Source: an uncultured Burkholderiales bacterium (lineage in GTDB: Bacteria; Pseudomonadota; Gammaproteobacteria; Burkholderiales; Thiobacillaceae). Taken from it: a stretch of DNA of 64,000 bases. The stretch is from contig CALEDT010000015.1 in NCBI GenBank assembly GCA_937949525.1, positions 1 to 64,000 of the forward strand, written 5' to 3'. The position numbers and the translations under genes were made by a program. The notes beneath the pieces were generated by a model that saw only the letters and a program-made list of their open reading frames with translations, did no database searches and was not told the origin of the DNA. This document shows, one piece after another, positions 1-7,217 of the stretch (the stretch's first letter is position 1; every line of letters starts with the position of its first letter).

Positions 1-139
1 CGCGCAGTGGGGCGGCGGCATTTCGCGCAACCCGTACCTGGCGTTCCGGGTGGCCGGTGTCGGCAAGGGTGCCAAGGTGCAGGTCAACTGGGTGGACAAC
101 ACCGGCGCCACCAACAGCGCGGACGCCACCGTCGGCTGA
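1..139 (+). CDS. soxZ: SoxZ, C-terminal end only (thiosulfate oxidation carrier)
   Basis: Only the last 45 codons are present; the gene starts upstream of the window and stops with TGA at 137-139. The readable tail runs through GISRNPYLAFRV and VQVNWVDNTGAT. This is the closing immunoglobulin-like strand pattern of SoxZ, which ends in a ...F.V.G..KG..V.V.W.DN.G... strand. SoxZ is the periplasmic partner of SoxY, and the pair carries sulfur intermediates covalently during thiosulfate oxidation. soxA and soxX follow downstream, which supports the call. A terminator lies about 80 bp after the stop, so the upstream soxYZ transcript probably ends here. Confidence 0.8.
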   Translation, partial: AQWGGGISRNPYLAFRVAGVGKGAKVQVNWVDNTGATNSADATVG

Positions 140-217
140 GCACGGCCGTGCATGGACGGTCTCCGGAGCGTCGCCCTCGGGCGTGACCCGGTGACGGTCT
201 GCGCGGCAAGCCCTCCC

Positions 218-241
218 AGCGGCCGCAAGGCCGCTTTTTTT
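218..241 (+). terminator. Intrinsic terminator after soxZ
   Basis: A perfect 7-bp stem (AGCGGCC / GGCCGCT) closed by a GCAA tetraloop is followed directly by a run of T. It separates soxZ from the metallo-beta-lactamase-fold gene that starts at 267. Confidence 0.85.
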
Positions 242-266
242 GTCTCCGCCACAATGAGGTGTTTCC

Positions 267-1202
267 ATGGCATCCATCTTCCGCCTTCTGCTCGTCGGCC
301 TGCTGGCCATGTCCGGCGCGGTTTGCGCCGAGGTCTACGTGCCGCGCGCGCAACAGGTCATCGACAACGTCTATGTTCTGGTCGGTCCCATCGACGAGCG
401 TACCTATGACAACCAGGCGTTGAACAACAATCAGGCCTTCATCGTCACGCCCAAGGGGGTGGTGCTGTTCGACACCGGCGCCAGCCGCGAGGGTGCGCGC
501 CTGATCGAAGCGGCCATCCGCGCTGTGACCTGGCAACCCGTGCGCTGGGTGATCAACAGCGGCAGCCAGGATCACCGTTGGTTGGGCAACGCTTATTTTC
601 GCGAGCGCGGCGCCAGCATCATCGCCTTCGACGCCACCGTGGACACCCAGCGCCGCTTTGCCGCGCAACACCTGGCGCGCTTGCGGAACATCCTCAAGGA
701 GCGGTTGGAAGGCACCGAGCCGGCCTATGCCGATCGGATGCTGAGCGGTGACCAGGCTACGCTGGAACTGGGCGGCGAGCTCTTCCAGGTGATGCGCACG
801 GACGCGCATTTCCCTGGCGACGCGATGATCTGGCTGCCTCGTCTGCGCACCGTGTTCACCGGCGATCTGGTCTATCACGACCGTATGCTGGGCGTGCACG
901 ACTGGTCCGATCCACTCGCCGGCCAAGCGGCGTACCGGCGCATGAGGGCGCTGAGCCCGACGCACATGACTGTGATTCCCGGTCACGGCGTGGTCGGCGA
1001 TCTGGCCAAGGCGGACCGCGATACCGGTGGCTACTATGATTTCCTGATCGACGTGGTGGGCAAGGCGGCAAGCGACATGGAGCCGCTGTCCGATGTGATC
1101 GAGGCGAATGCGCAGCGGCCGGAGTTCATGCATTTGAAGCATTACGACAGTTGGCACCGGACCAACATGAACCGCACCTATCTGCGCATGGAAGGGCGTT
1201 GA
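267..1202 (+). CDS. Secreted metallo-beta-lactamase-fold protein of the sox cluster, altered metal site
   Basis: 311 aa with an N-terminal Sec-type signal peptide (about residues 1-21, cleavage near VCA-EV). The fold is that of MBL hydrolases: VLFDTGAS early, a central INSGSQDHRWLGN loop, FPGDAMIWLP, then VFTGDLVYHD and IPGHG. The classic HxHxDH metal motif reads S-G-S-Q-D-H, so the first two histidines are missing while D, H and the later H, D and H positions remain. Related SoxH-type and quinoprotein-relay MBL proteins occur in sox and methylotrophy clusters; their substrates are poorly known. Sitting between soxZ and soxAX suggests a role with periplasmic sulfur intermediates, but the lost ligands argue for a non-canonical metal site or a non-catalytic role. 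The ATG was chosen for the signal peptide. Confidence 0.8.
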   Translation: MASIFRLLLVGLLAMSGAVCAEVYVPRAQQVIDNVYVLVGPIDERTYDNQALNNNQAFIVTPKGVVLFDTGASREGARLIEAAIRAVTWQPVRWVINSGSQDHRWLGNAYFRERGASIIAFDATVDTQRRFAAQHLARLRNILKERLEGTEPAYADRMLSGDQATLELGGELFQVMRTDAHFPGDAMIWLPRLRTVFTGDLVYHDRMLGVHDWSDPLAGQAAYRRMRALSPTHMTVIPGHGVVGDLAKADRDTGGYYDFLIDVVGKAASDMEPLSDVIEANAQRPEFMHLKHYDSWHRTNMNRTYLRMEGR

Positions 1203-1447
1203 CAGCCAAAGCGGCAGCGGTGGGCAGCCGGACCATCGTCATCGCAGGCATTGCATTGCGCAATCGTTCGTTGCGATATGCATGCCGTGCCTGGCGATAA
1301 TGTTCGATGCCATCGCGCAAGTCCCTGAAATTCTGTTGTAAGACCGTCTACCGGCGGCCTTCAGGAGTTGGCATGAAATGTGCTTATGTCCGGAACCCGG
1401 TTTCCCCGGGCCTCATCCGACCGTAACCCCCCCATTGGAGGAGCAAC

Positions 1448-2275
1448 ATGCGTAAAACCTTGCTGGGCACCGCCGTTTTGGGCGCGCTGGCCGCGGGCGT
1501 CGCCTTCCTGCCCGCCACCGCGCAAGAAATGGTGACCGCCGACGAGTACCGTGCCGCATTACAGGATAAGTTTGCCAATCCCGGCACCATGATCGCCGAT
1601 CAGGGCGAGGTTCTGTTCAAAGCCAAGCGCGGACCGAAGAACGTCTCGCTGGAGGCCTGCGATTTCGGCCTGGGCCCGGGTGTATTGAAGGGTGCTTACG
1701 CCCAACTGCCGCGTTACTTCAAGGACACCGACCGTGTCGAAGATCTGGAGTCCCGTCTGGTCACCTGCATGGTCAAGCTGCAGGGCTTCACCCCGGAGGA
1801 AGTGAAGAAAAAAGTGTTTGCGGACCATCGCATCGGTGAGAGCAACACGCCGATCGAGGCGATCGCCATGTACGTTGCCGCCCAGTCCGACGGCATGAAG
1901 ATCGATCCGCCGATGAAACATCCCAAGGAGCGCGAGGCGCGTGACATCGGCGCCGCGCTGTTCAAGACCCGTCATGGTCCAATGGATTTCTCCTGCGCGA
2001 CGTGTCATGGCGCCGACGGTTTGCGCGTCCGCCTGCAGGAACTCGGCAACTATCTGGAAAGCGCGGAAGACACCAAGCGCACCATGAAGACGTGGCCGAC
2101 CTACCGCGTTTCGCACGGTGTGGTACGCACGCTGCAAAGCCGCATGTGGGACTGCCACTGGCAGATGCGGTTGCCCGATCTGGATTACGGCTCGCCCGCG
2201 TCCGTGGCGCTGATCTCTTATCTGAGCGATAGAGCCCGTGGCGCCGAATTGGACCTGCCCGGCATGAAGCGTTGA
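1448..2275 (+). CDS. soxA: SoxA, monohaem c-type cytochrome subunit of SoxXA
   Basis: 275 aa. It has a signal peptide (about residues 1-25, ending ATA-QE), one haem-binding motif CATCH near residue 183, and the distal cysteine in MWDCHWQMR that in SoxA ligates the catalytic haem and carries the persulfide. SoxXA forms the first covalent bond between thiosulfate and the SoxYZ carrier in the periplasm. The N-terminal domain keeps single cysteines (EACDFG, LVTCMV) but no second CxxCH, so this is the one-haem form of SoxA. A good ribosome binding site (GGAGGAG) lies upstream of the ATG. soxX follows after 15 bp, so the two are co-transcribed. Confidence 0.95.
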   Translation: MRKTLLGTAVLGALAAGVAFLPATAQEMVTADEYRAALQDKFANPGTMIADQGEVLFKAKRGPKNVSLEACDFGLGPGVLKGAYAQLPRYFKDTDRVEDLESRLVTCMVKLQGFTPEEVKKKVFADHRIGESNTPIEAIAMYVAAQSDGMKIDPPMKHPKEREARDIGAALFKTRHGPMDFSCATCHGADGLRVRLQELGNYLESAEDTKRTMKTWPTYRVSHGVVRTLQSRMWDCHWQMRLPDLDYGSPASVALISYLSDRARGAELDLPGMKR

Positions 2276-2290
2276 TCCCAAGGAGATACC

Positions 2291-2923
2291 ATGAACCGCA
2301 AACACCTGTTACTGATGACCGCAGGCGCGTTGTTCGCCACCGGATGCGCCACTGCCCAGCAAAGTGGCAAAGTTACCCAAGCGCAGCTCGACAAAATCAT
2401 CGCCGCCAGTTTTCTGCCGGGTGAAAACCAGCATCTCGATCGCCTCAAGCAGGACGATACGCTCAAGGCCTGCAACCAATACAACGAGAATCCGCCGGAC
2501 AAAGTGGCCGCAGCCATCATCGAGCGTGAGACCAAGGCGATCAAATACCCTGCCGACGGCAAGCTGATGGGCGACTGGAAGACCGGCGAAAAGTACTACA
2601 CCATGGGCTTCGCGTACCGTATCGGCACCATCGAGCCGGATGACCCCAAGAAGGATCGCGGCGGCAACTGCTATGCCTGCCACGCTGCCGATCCCAAGGA
2701 AGTCGCCTTCGGCACCATCGGCCCCAGCCTCGTGGGCTACGGCAAGCTGCGCGGCACCAGCGAGGACATGATCAAGTACACCTACGAGAAGATCTACAAC
2801 GCACAAGCCTTCGTGCCCTGCTCACGCATGCCGCGTCTGGGCCACAATGGCATCCTGACGCCAGAGAAGATCGCGCACATCACGGCTTTCCTGCTGTCGC
2901 CGGAGTCGCCGGTCAACAAGTAA
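2291..2923 (+). CDS. soxX: SoxX, monohaem c-type cytochrome subunit of SoxXA
   Basis: 210 aa with a hydrophobic N-terminal signal. The sequence FATGC at residues 15-19 could act as a lipobox or simply end a Sec signal. A single haem motif CYACH lies near residue 130, followed by GTIGPSLVGYG and SRMPRLGHNG, whose methionine is the expected distal ligand. SoxX pairs with SoxA and passes electrons from the oxidative conjugation reaction to downstream cytochromes. About 90 residues precede the haem domain, so this is one of the longer SoxX forms. An AGGAG ribosome binding site precedes the ATG. The gene is the last of the soxAX unit and is followed by a terminator. Confidence 0.93.
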   Translation: MNRKHLLLMTAGALFATGCATAQQSGKVTQAQLDKIIAASFLPGENQHLDRLKQDDTLKACNQYNENPPDKVAAAIIERETKAIKYPADGKLMGDWKTGEKYYTMGFAYRIGTIEPDDPKKDRGGNCYACHAADPKEVAFGTIGPSLVGYGKLRGTSEDMIKYTYEKIYNAQAFVPCSRMPRLGHNGILTPEKIAHITAFLLSPESPVNK

Positions 2924-2973
2924 GCGGCTGGTCTCTCCTCCCTTCGCCGCGCAGGTGGCGGAGACTTCGATTG

Positions 2974-2999
2974 GCGCTCCCTCGCGGAGCGCTTTTTTT
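2974..2999 (+). terminator. Intrinsic terminator after soxX
   Basis: Stem GCGCTCC / GGAGCGC with a 5-nt loop, followed by seven T. It ends the soxAX transcript before the converging tRNA gene. Confidence 0.85.
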
Positions 3000-3086
3000 A
3001 CCCCGGCGGGTGACGCAGGATCTGCGCGGATGGCGGCGGCCGAGCTTCGGTGGCGCCGTTGCCGCAGCGGATCGGGCGAGGGGACT

Positions 3087-3173
3087 TGGTGCCGGGAGGG
3101 GGACTCGAACCCCCACGGTGTCACCACCGGCGGATTTTGAGTCCGCTGCGTCTACCGATTCCGCCATCCCGGC
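3087..3173 (-). tRNA. tRNA-Leu (anticodon CAA)
   Basis: Read on the minus strand this is an 87-nt class II tRNA. The acceptor stem pairs GCCGGGA with TCCCGGC, the anticodon loop is CTCAAAA (anticodon CAA, decoding UUG), the variable arm is long, and the T-loop is TTCGAGT. The 3' CCA is encoded. The 5' end lies at 3173. Confidence 0.95.
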
Positions 3174-3187
3174 TGGATGGGTCGCGG

Positions 3188-3225
3188 ATTATCGCCCAGG
3201 GCGCGCATGGCGGGCAACGTATAAT
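3188..3225. promoter_or_regulatory. Overlapping divergent promoters for tRNA-Leu and queA
   Basis: On the minus strand, GATAAT (3188-3193) and TTGCCC (3212-3217) are 18 bp apart and 15 bp ahead of the tRNA, a plausible tRNA promoter. On the plus strand a perfect TATAAT (3220-3225) sits only 11 nt ahead of the queA ATG. The two promoters interlock, so polymerase binding on one may exclude the other. Motif reading only; no start sites are known. Confidence 0.5.
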
Positions 3226-3236
3226 CGACTGTTGCG

Positions 3237-4295
3237 ATGCGAACCAGCGATTTCGATTACCACTTGCCGGACGAGTTGATCGCCCGGTTTCCGCTCGATC
3301 AGCGCCGCGCCAGCCGTCTGTTGCACGTCGATGGCGTGCGTCCGGCGCTGCATGACCGGATGTTCGCCGAACTGCCGGAGCTGCTGCGCGCGGGCGACCT
3401 GCTGGTGTTCAACGACACCCGCGTGATCAAGGCGCGCCTGACCGGCGAGAAGGACACGGGCGGGCGGATCGAGGCCTTGGTGGAGCGCATCCTGGACACC
3501 CATGAGGCACTGGTGTTCGTGCGCGCCAGCAAGGCACCCAAGCCCGGTGGGCGGTTGTTGTTCGCCGGTGCGTGCGAAGCACGGGTGCTGGCCCGGCGCG
3601 ATGACCTGTTCCACCTCGCCTTCGATCCGGCGCATAGCGTGTTGGAGTGGCTGGAGCGGGTGGGCGAGGTGCCTTTGCCGCCTTACTTGGAGCGCGCCGC
3701 CGAACCCTTGGACCACGCCCGTTATCAGACCGTGTATGCGCGTGCGCCGGGTGCCGTGGCGGCGCCCACGGCCGGGCTGCATTTCGACGAGGCGATGATG
3801 GCCGCGCTCGATGCCATGGGGATCATCAGGGCCTTCGTCACGTTGCACGTCGGCGCAGGCACCTTTCAGCCGGTGCGTGTCGAGGATGTGGCGGAACACC
3901 GCATGCACAGCGAACGCTTCGTCGTGCCGCAGGCCACCGTCGCGGCCGTGGCCGCCGCGCGCGCCGCCGGCGGGCGGGTGTGCGCCGTCGGCACCACCAG
4001 CCTGCGCGCGCTGGAAGCGGCGGCGCGACACGGCGCGTTGCGCGCGGGGGAGGATGAGACCGATCTGTTCATCACTCCGGGCTATCGCTTCCGCGTGGTC
4101 GAGCGGCTGATCACCAACTTTCACCTGCCGCGTTCCACGCTGTTGATGTTGGTGTCCGCGTTCGGCGGCCAGGAACTGCTGCGCCGCGCCTATGCGCATG
4201 CGGTGGCGCAGCGCTACCGTTTCTTCAGCTATGGCGATGCCATGCTGATCGAGCGCGCATCGGATGCGGCCGCGGCGGCCGATGCGGCGGCTTGA
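3237..4295 (+). CDS. queA: S-adenosylmethionine:tRNA ribosyltransferase-isomerase
   Basis: 352 aa, full length for QueA. The enzyme transfers and rearranges the ribose of S-adenosylmethionine onto preQ1 in the tRNA anticodon to give epoxyqueuosine. Diagnostic stretches are [14 protein letters not shown] at the N-terminus, [14 protein letters not shown] near residue 60, APTAGLHF near 180, [10 protein letters not shown]-like [13 protein letters not shown], and [17 protein letters not shown] near 298. No clear ribosome binding site is visible; a TATAAT box ends 11 nt before the ATG, so the leader would be very short. tgt does not follow directly, unlike in many genomes. Confidence 0.95.
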   Translation: MRTSDFDYHLPDELIARFPLDQRRASRLLHVDGVRPALHDRMFAELPELLRAGDLLVFNDTRVIKARLTGEKDTGGRIEALVERILDTHEALVFVRASKAPKPGGRLLFAGACEARVLARRDDLFHLAFDPAHSVLEWLERVGEVPLPPYLERAAEPLDHARYQTVYARAPGAVAAPTAGLHFDEAMMAALDAMGIIRAFVTLHVGAGTFQPVRVEDVAEHRMHSERFVVPQATVAAVAAARAAGGRVCAVGTTSLRALEAAARHGALRAGEDETDLFITPGYRFRVVERLITNFHLPRSTLLMLVSAFGGQELLRRAYAHAVAQRYRFFSYGDAMLIERASDAAAAADAAA

Positions 4296-4373
4296 AGTGG
4301 GCCGGGGGTGGCCGTCGTCAGCGCGGGTGTGGCGAGGCCATCCGGAGGGGTGAGCGGTCGAGACGTTCGCTGC

Positions 4374-4456
4374 TGGATTGCCGCGGCGGCTGCGCCGCCT
4401 CGCAATGATGGCGGTGGCGGAGGGCGGCGTCATCGCGAGCGTGGCGCGGCGATGCC
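4374..4456. repeat. Imperfect inverted repeat (dispersed-repeat type)
   Basis: The left arm (about 4374-4408, starting GGATTGCCGCG and ending CTCGCAATGAT) matches the reverse complement of the right arm (about 4429-4456), which reads GGCATCGCCGCG...CTCGCGATGAC. The arms have the look of the short intergenic repeats with GGATTGCC and CGCAATGA ends common in GC-rich proteobacteria. It lies between queA and the helicase promoter. No other copy was seen in this window. Confidence 0.55.
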
Positions 4457-4477
4457 GCGGCAAGGTACAGGATTACC

Positions 4478-4505
4478 TTGATTTCCAATGCGTTTCGCGT
4501 ATCAT
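4478..4505 (+). promoter_or_regulatory. Candidate promoter giving a long leader for the RNA helicase gene
   Basis: TTGATT (4478-4483), a 16-bp spacer and TATCAT (4500-4505). Initiation near 4512 would give about 280 nt of untranslated leader before the helicase ATG at 4793. The leader contains a small perfect palindrome CTGTGTTCACAG (4573-4584) and no convincing open frame. Confidence 0.4.
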
Positions 4506-4792
4506 GCGTGCCAGTTGTGCAGTGCAGTGATTGGCTTGCCGGCGTACTTGCCGGTCAGTTCAAGCCCTCGGGACTGTGTTCACAGCCCCATCGTCCCCGA
4601 CCTCACCTGATCCTTCGCGGAACGCGCTTCCGTCGATTCGGCATCGCGGCATCTGGTTGGCGCCGATGATACGCGAGAATCGACGCGAACCTGATCCAGG
4701 GCCGCGCGCTTCTGTTCGCGCCCCGCCGTGGGCGCCCTTCAGCCTTCCGGTTGCCCATGCGCGCCGGCGGCTGGCTTTTGCAAAGGATCGAC

Positions 4793-6193
4793 ATGAGTTT
4801 CGCCGAACTGGGATTGCATCCCCTGGTGTTGAAGTGCCTGGAAACCACCGGCTACACCACCCCCACCGAAGTGCAGCGTCAGGCCGTGCCGGCCGCGCTC
4901 GATGGACATGATCTGCTGGTGTCCAGCCATACCGGCAGCGGCAAGACCGCCGCTTTCCTGCTGCCCAGCCTGCATCGGCTGGCGCAGCCCTCGGCGTTGC
5001 CGGGCAACGGCCCGCGTGTGCTGGTGCTGTGTCCGACACGCGAGCTGGCGCTGCAGGTACAGAAACAGGCCATGATCTATGGCGCCGGACTGCGCAAGCT
5101 GCGCACCGTGTGCCTGGTGGGCGGCGCGCCGTTCGGGCCGCAGTTCCAGGCCCTGCGTCACCACCCGGAAGTGATGATCGCCACGCCGGGCAGGCTGATC
5201 GACCATCTGGAGCGGGGCCGCATCGATTTTTCGCGTCTGGAAGTGCTGGTGCTGGATGAAGCCGACCGTATGCTGGACATGGGCTTCATCGAGGACATCG
5301 AGCACATCGTCGCGCGTCTGCCGCAAAGCCGGCAGACGCTGTTGTTCTCGGCCACGCTGGACGGCATGGTCGGGCGCATCGCCGCCGAGATGACGCGCGA
5401 CGCGCGCCGCATCGAGGTGGCCAGCCATGCCGCGCACAAGGCCAACATCGATCAGCGCCTGCTGTTCACCGATGACGTCGGCCACAAGCACAAGCTCCTG
5501 GACGTGCTGCTGCGCGATGTGGGACTGAGCCAGGCGGTGGTGTTCACCGCCACCAAGAAGAGCGCCGAGGAACTGTCGGAAACCCTGCGCGAGCAGGGCT
5601 TCGCCGCCGCCGCGCTGCACGGCGACATGCCGCAGCACAAGCGCAACCGCACGCTGCAGCGCCTGCGCGACGGTCAGACGCGCGTGCTGGTGGCCACCGA
5701 CGTGGCGGCGCGCGGTATCGACGTGGCCGGCATCAGCCATGTCATCAACTTCGACGCGCCGCGTCAGGCGGAGGATTACGTGCATCGCATCGGCCGTACC
5801 GGCCGTGCCGGTCGCGCCGGCATCGCCGTGACCTTCGTGCACGGCCGCGAGCGGGGCCTGATCCGCGACATCGAACGCTATACCGGCCAGGCCGTGCGCG
5901 TCGACGTGATTCCCGGTCTGGAGCCTATGGCGCGCGCCGACAGGCCGTTCGCCAAGCCGCGCTTCGGCAAGGGCAAACCCTGGCAGGACAAGCCGCGCGG
6001 CGCGCCGCTGCGCGACCACACGGCGCAGCGCCGTGACGACGGACGGCCGGGCGAGAACCGCAGCGGTTGGCAGGACGAGCGGCGCTGGGGTCCGGCCAGC
6101 AACGCGCTGGCGCGCCAGCCGGATGGCCGGCCGGCGCGCGACCACGCGCCCGCGCGTCACGACACCCGCCCGCGCGGCCGCCAGAGTTGGTGA
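4793..6193 (+). CDS. DEAD-box ATP-dependent RNA helicase, RhlE type
   Basis: 466 aa. It unwinds short RNA duplexes, typically in ribosome assembly or mRNA decay. Motifs in order: Q motif (SFAELGLHP...GYTTPTEVQRQAVP), Walker A SHTGSGKT near residue 48, PTRELA, ATPGRL, DEAD followed by RMLDMG near 160, SAT near 190, then VLVATDVAARGIDV and HRIGRTGRAGR in the second RecA domain. The last 75 or so residues form a basic, Arg/Gly/Asp-rich tail as in RhlE proteins, likely for RNA binding. The start at 4793 is preferred because AAAGGA lies just upstream and MSFAELGL is the usual family start; an upstream in-frame ATG at 4751 lacks this. Confidence 0.9.
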   Translation: MSFAELGLHPLVLKCLETTGYTTPTEVQRQAVPAALDGHDLLVSSHTGSGKTAAFLLPSLHRLAQPSALPGNGPRVLVLCPTRELALQVQKQAMIYGAGLRKLRTVCLVGGAPFGPQFQALRHHPEVMIATPGRLIDHLERGRIDFSRLEVLVLDEADRMLDMGFIEDIEHIVARLPQSRQTLLFSATLDGMVGRIAAEMTRDARRIEVASHAAHKANIDQRLLFTDDVGHKHKLLDVLLRDVGLSQAVVFTATKKSAEELSETLREQGFAAAALHGDMPQHKRNRTLQRLRDGQTRVLVATDVAARGIDVAGISHVINFDAPRQAEDYVHRIGRTGRAGRAGIAVTFVHGRERGLIRDIERYTGQAVRVDVIPGLEPMARADRPFAKPRFGKGKPWQDKPRGAPLRDHTAQRRDDGRPGENRSGWQDERRWGPASNALARQPDGRPARDHAPARHDTRPRGRQSW

Positions 6194-6272
6194 GCGCACG
6201 GCGCGCGCCGCTGGTGGCGCGCGCCGTGTTTGCCGCTATGCTTGGCGCTTCCCGCACGATGGAGGCGTAGCC

Positions 6273-7130
6273 ATGACCCCGCAGCAACTGGTCCAGGACG
6301 TCGAGCATCTGTTCAGCCTGCCGGACGTGGCGATGCGGCTCAACGAGCTGCTCGACCAGCCCGACGTGTCGACGCAGAAACTGGTGGAGGTGGTGCAGCT
6401 CGATGCGGCGCTGGCGGCCACCGTGCTGCGTCTGGCCAATAGCGCGTGGTACGGCCTGCCGCGCAAGGTGGACACCATCTCGCGCGCCATCACGCTGATC
6501 GGCCAGCAGGCCCTGCGCGATCTGGTGCTGTCGACGGCGGTGATCACCAGCATCAAGGGCATCCCGGAAGAGTTCGTCCATCTGCTCGATTTCTGGGACA
6601 ACAGCGTCAACTGCGGCGTGGTGAGCCGCAATCTGGCGCAGAAATGCGGCATTCGCGCCGGCGAACGCATGTTCCTCGCCGGCCTGCTGCACAAGATCGG
6701 CCGCCTGGTGTTCTACGCCGCCCAGCCGGTGCGTTATCGCCAGGTGCTGCGCGACCGGGACATGGGTGAAAGCGCGATCGTCGCCGCCGAGCGTCAGGTG
6801 TTCGGCTTCACCCATGCCGAACTGGGCGCCGCGCTGTTGCGCAACTGGCGCGTGCCCAACGTGCTGGACGAGATCGTCGCCTATCAGATCGAACCCTGGC
6901 GCTGCCCGGATTTCCCCAAGGAGGCGGCCGTGCTGCACGTCGCATCGGACATCGCCTTCCACATGGCGCCGGACATCAAGAGCCGGGCCGGTTCGGGCGA
7001 GTACCGGTTGAGTTTCGACGAGGCGGCGTGGAACCTGCTCGACCTCGAACGCGGCGTGCTGGTCGACATCCTGCAGATTTCGCTGGTGCAGGCGTTCGAG
7101 TTGCTGGAGATCGTCAACCGGCGTGGTTGA
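6273..7130 (+). CDS. HDOD-domain signalling protein
   Basis: 285 aa. The HDOD domain covers about residues 10-215, with LPDVAMRLNELLDQPD, DAALAATVLRLANSAWYG, ISRAITLIGQQALRDLVLS and MFLAGLLHKIGRLVF as landmarks. HDOD domains resemble HD phosphohydrolases but lack the full metal ligand set and usually act as protein-protein signalling modules in cell-cycle, motility or stress pathways. No second domain is obvious, so this is a stand-alone HDOD protein. The ATG follows GGAGG by 7 nt. It sits alone between the helicase and the large PEPCK-like gene in the same direction. Confidence 0.85.
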   Translation: MTPQQLVQDVEHLFSLPDVAMRLNELLDQPDVSTQKLVEVVQLDAALAATVLRLANSAWYGLPRKVDTISRAITLIGQQALRDLVLSTAVITSIKGIPEEFVHLLDFWDNSVNCGVVSRNLAQKCGIRAGERMFLAGLLHKIGRLVFYAAQPVRYRQVLRDRDMGESAIVAAERQVFGFTHAELGAALLRNWRVPNVLDEIVAYQIEPWRCPDFPKEAAVLHVASDIAFHMAPDIKSRAGSGEYRLSFDEAAWNLLDLERGVLVDILQISLVQAFELLEIVNRRG

Positions 7131-7217
7131 GCATTCGCGTGGGGCGGCGGCGGGCACGCCGGTTGCGGCCGCCGTTCCATGCGAAAATGACACGGTTTTT
7201 CCCACGTGATCCGAGCC

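Noticed and set aside
1261-1301. Possible promoter for soxAX (TTGCGA with GATAAT)
   Set aside because: The spacer is 19 bp and the -35 match is weak; not listed as a feature. The 245-bp gap 1203-1447 shows nothing else I can support.
2822-3279. Short open frames on both strands around the tRNA
   Set aside because: They cross the tRNA-Leu gene and a terminator and have no family resemblance.
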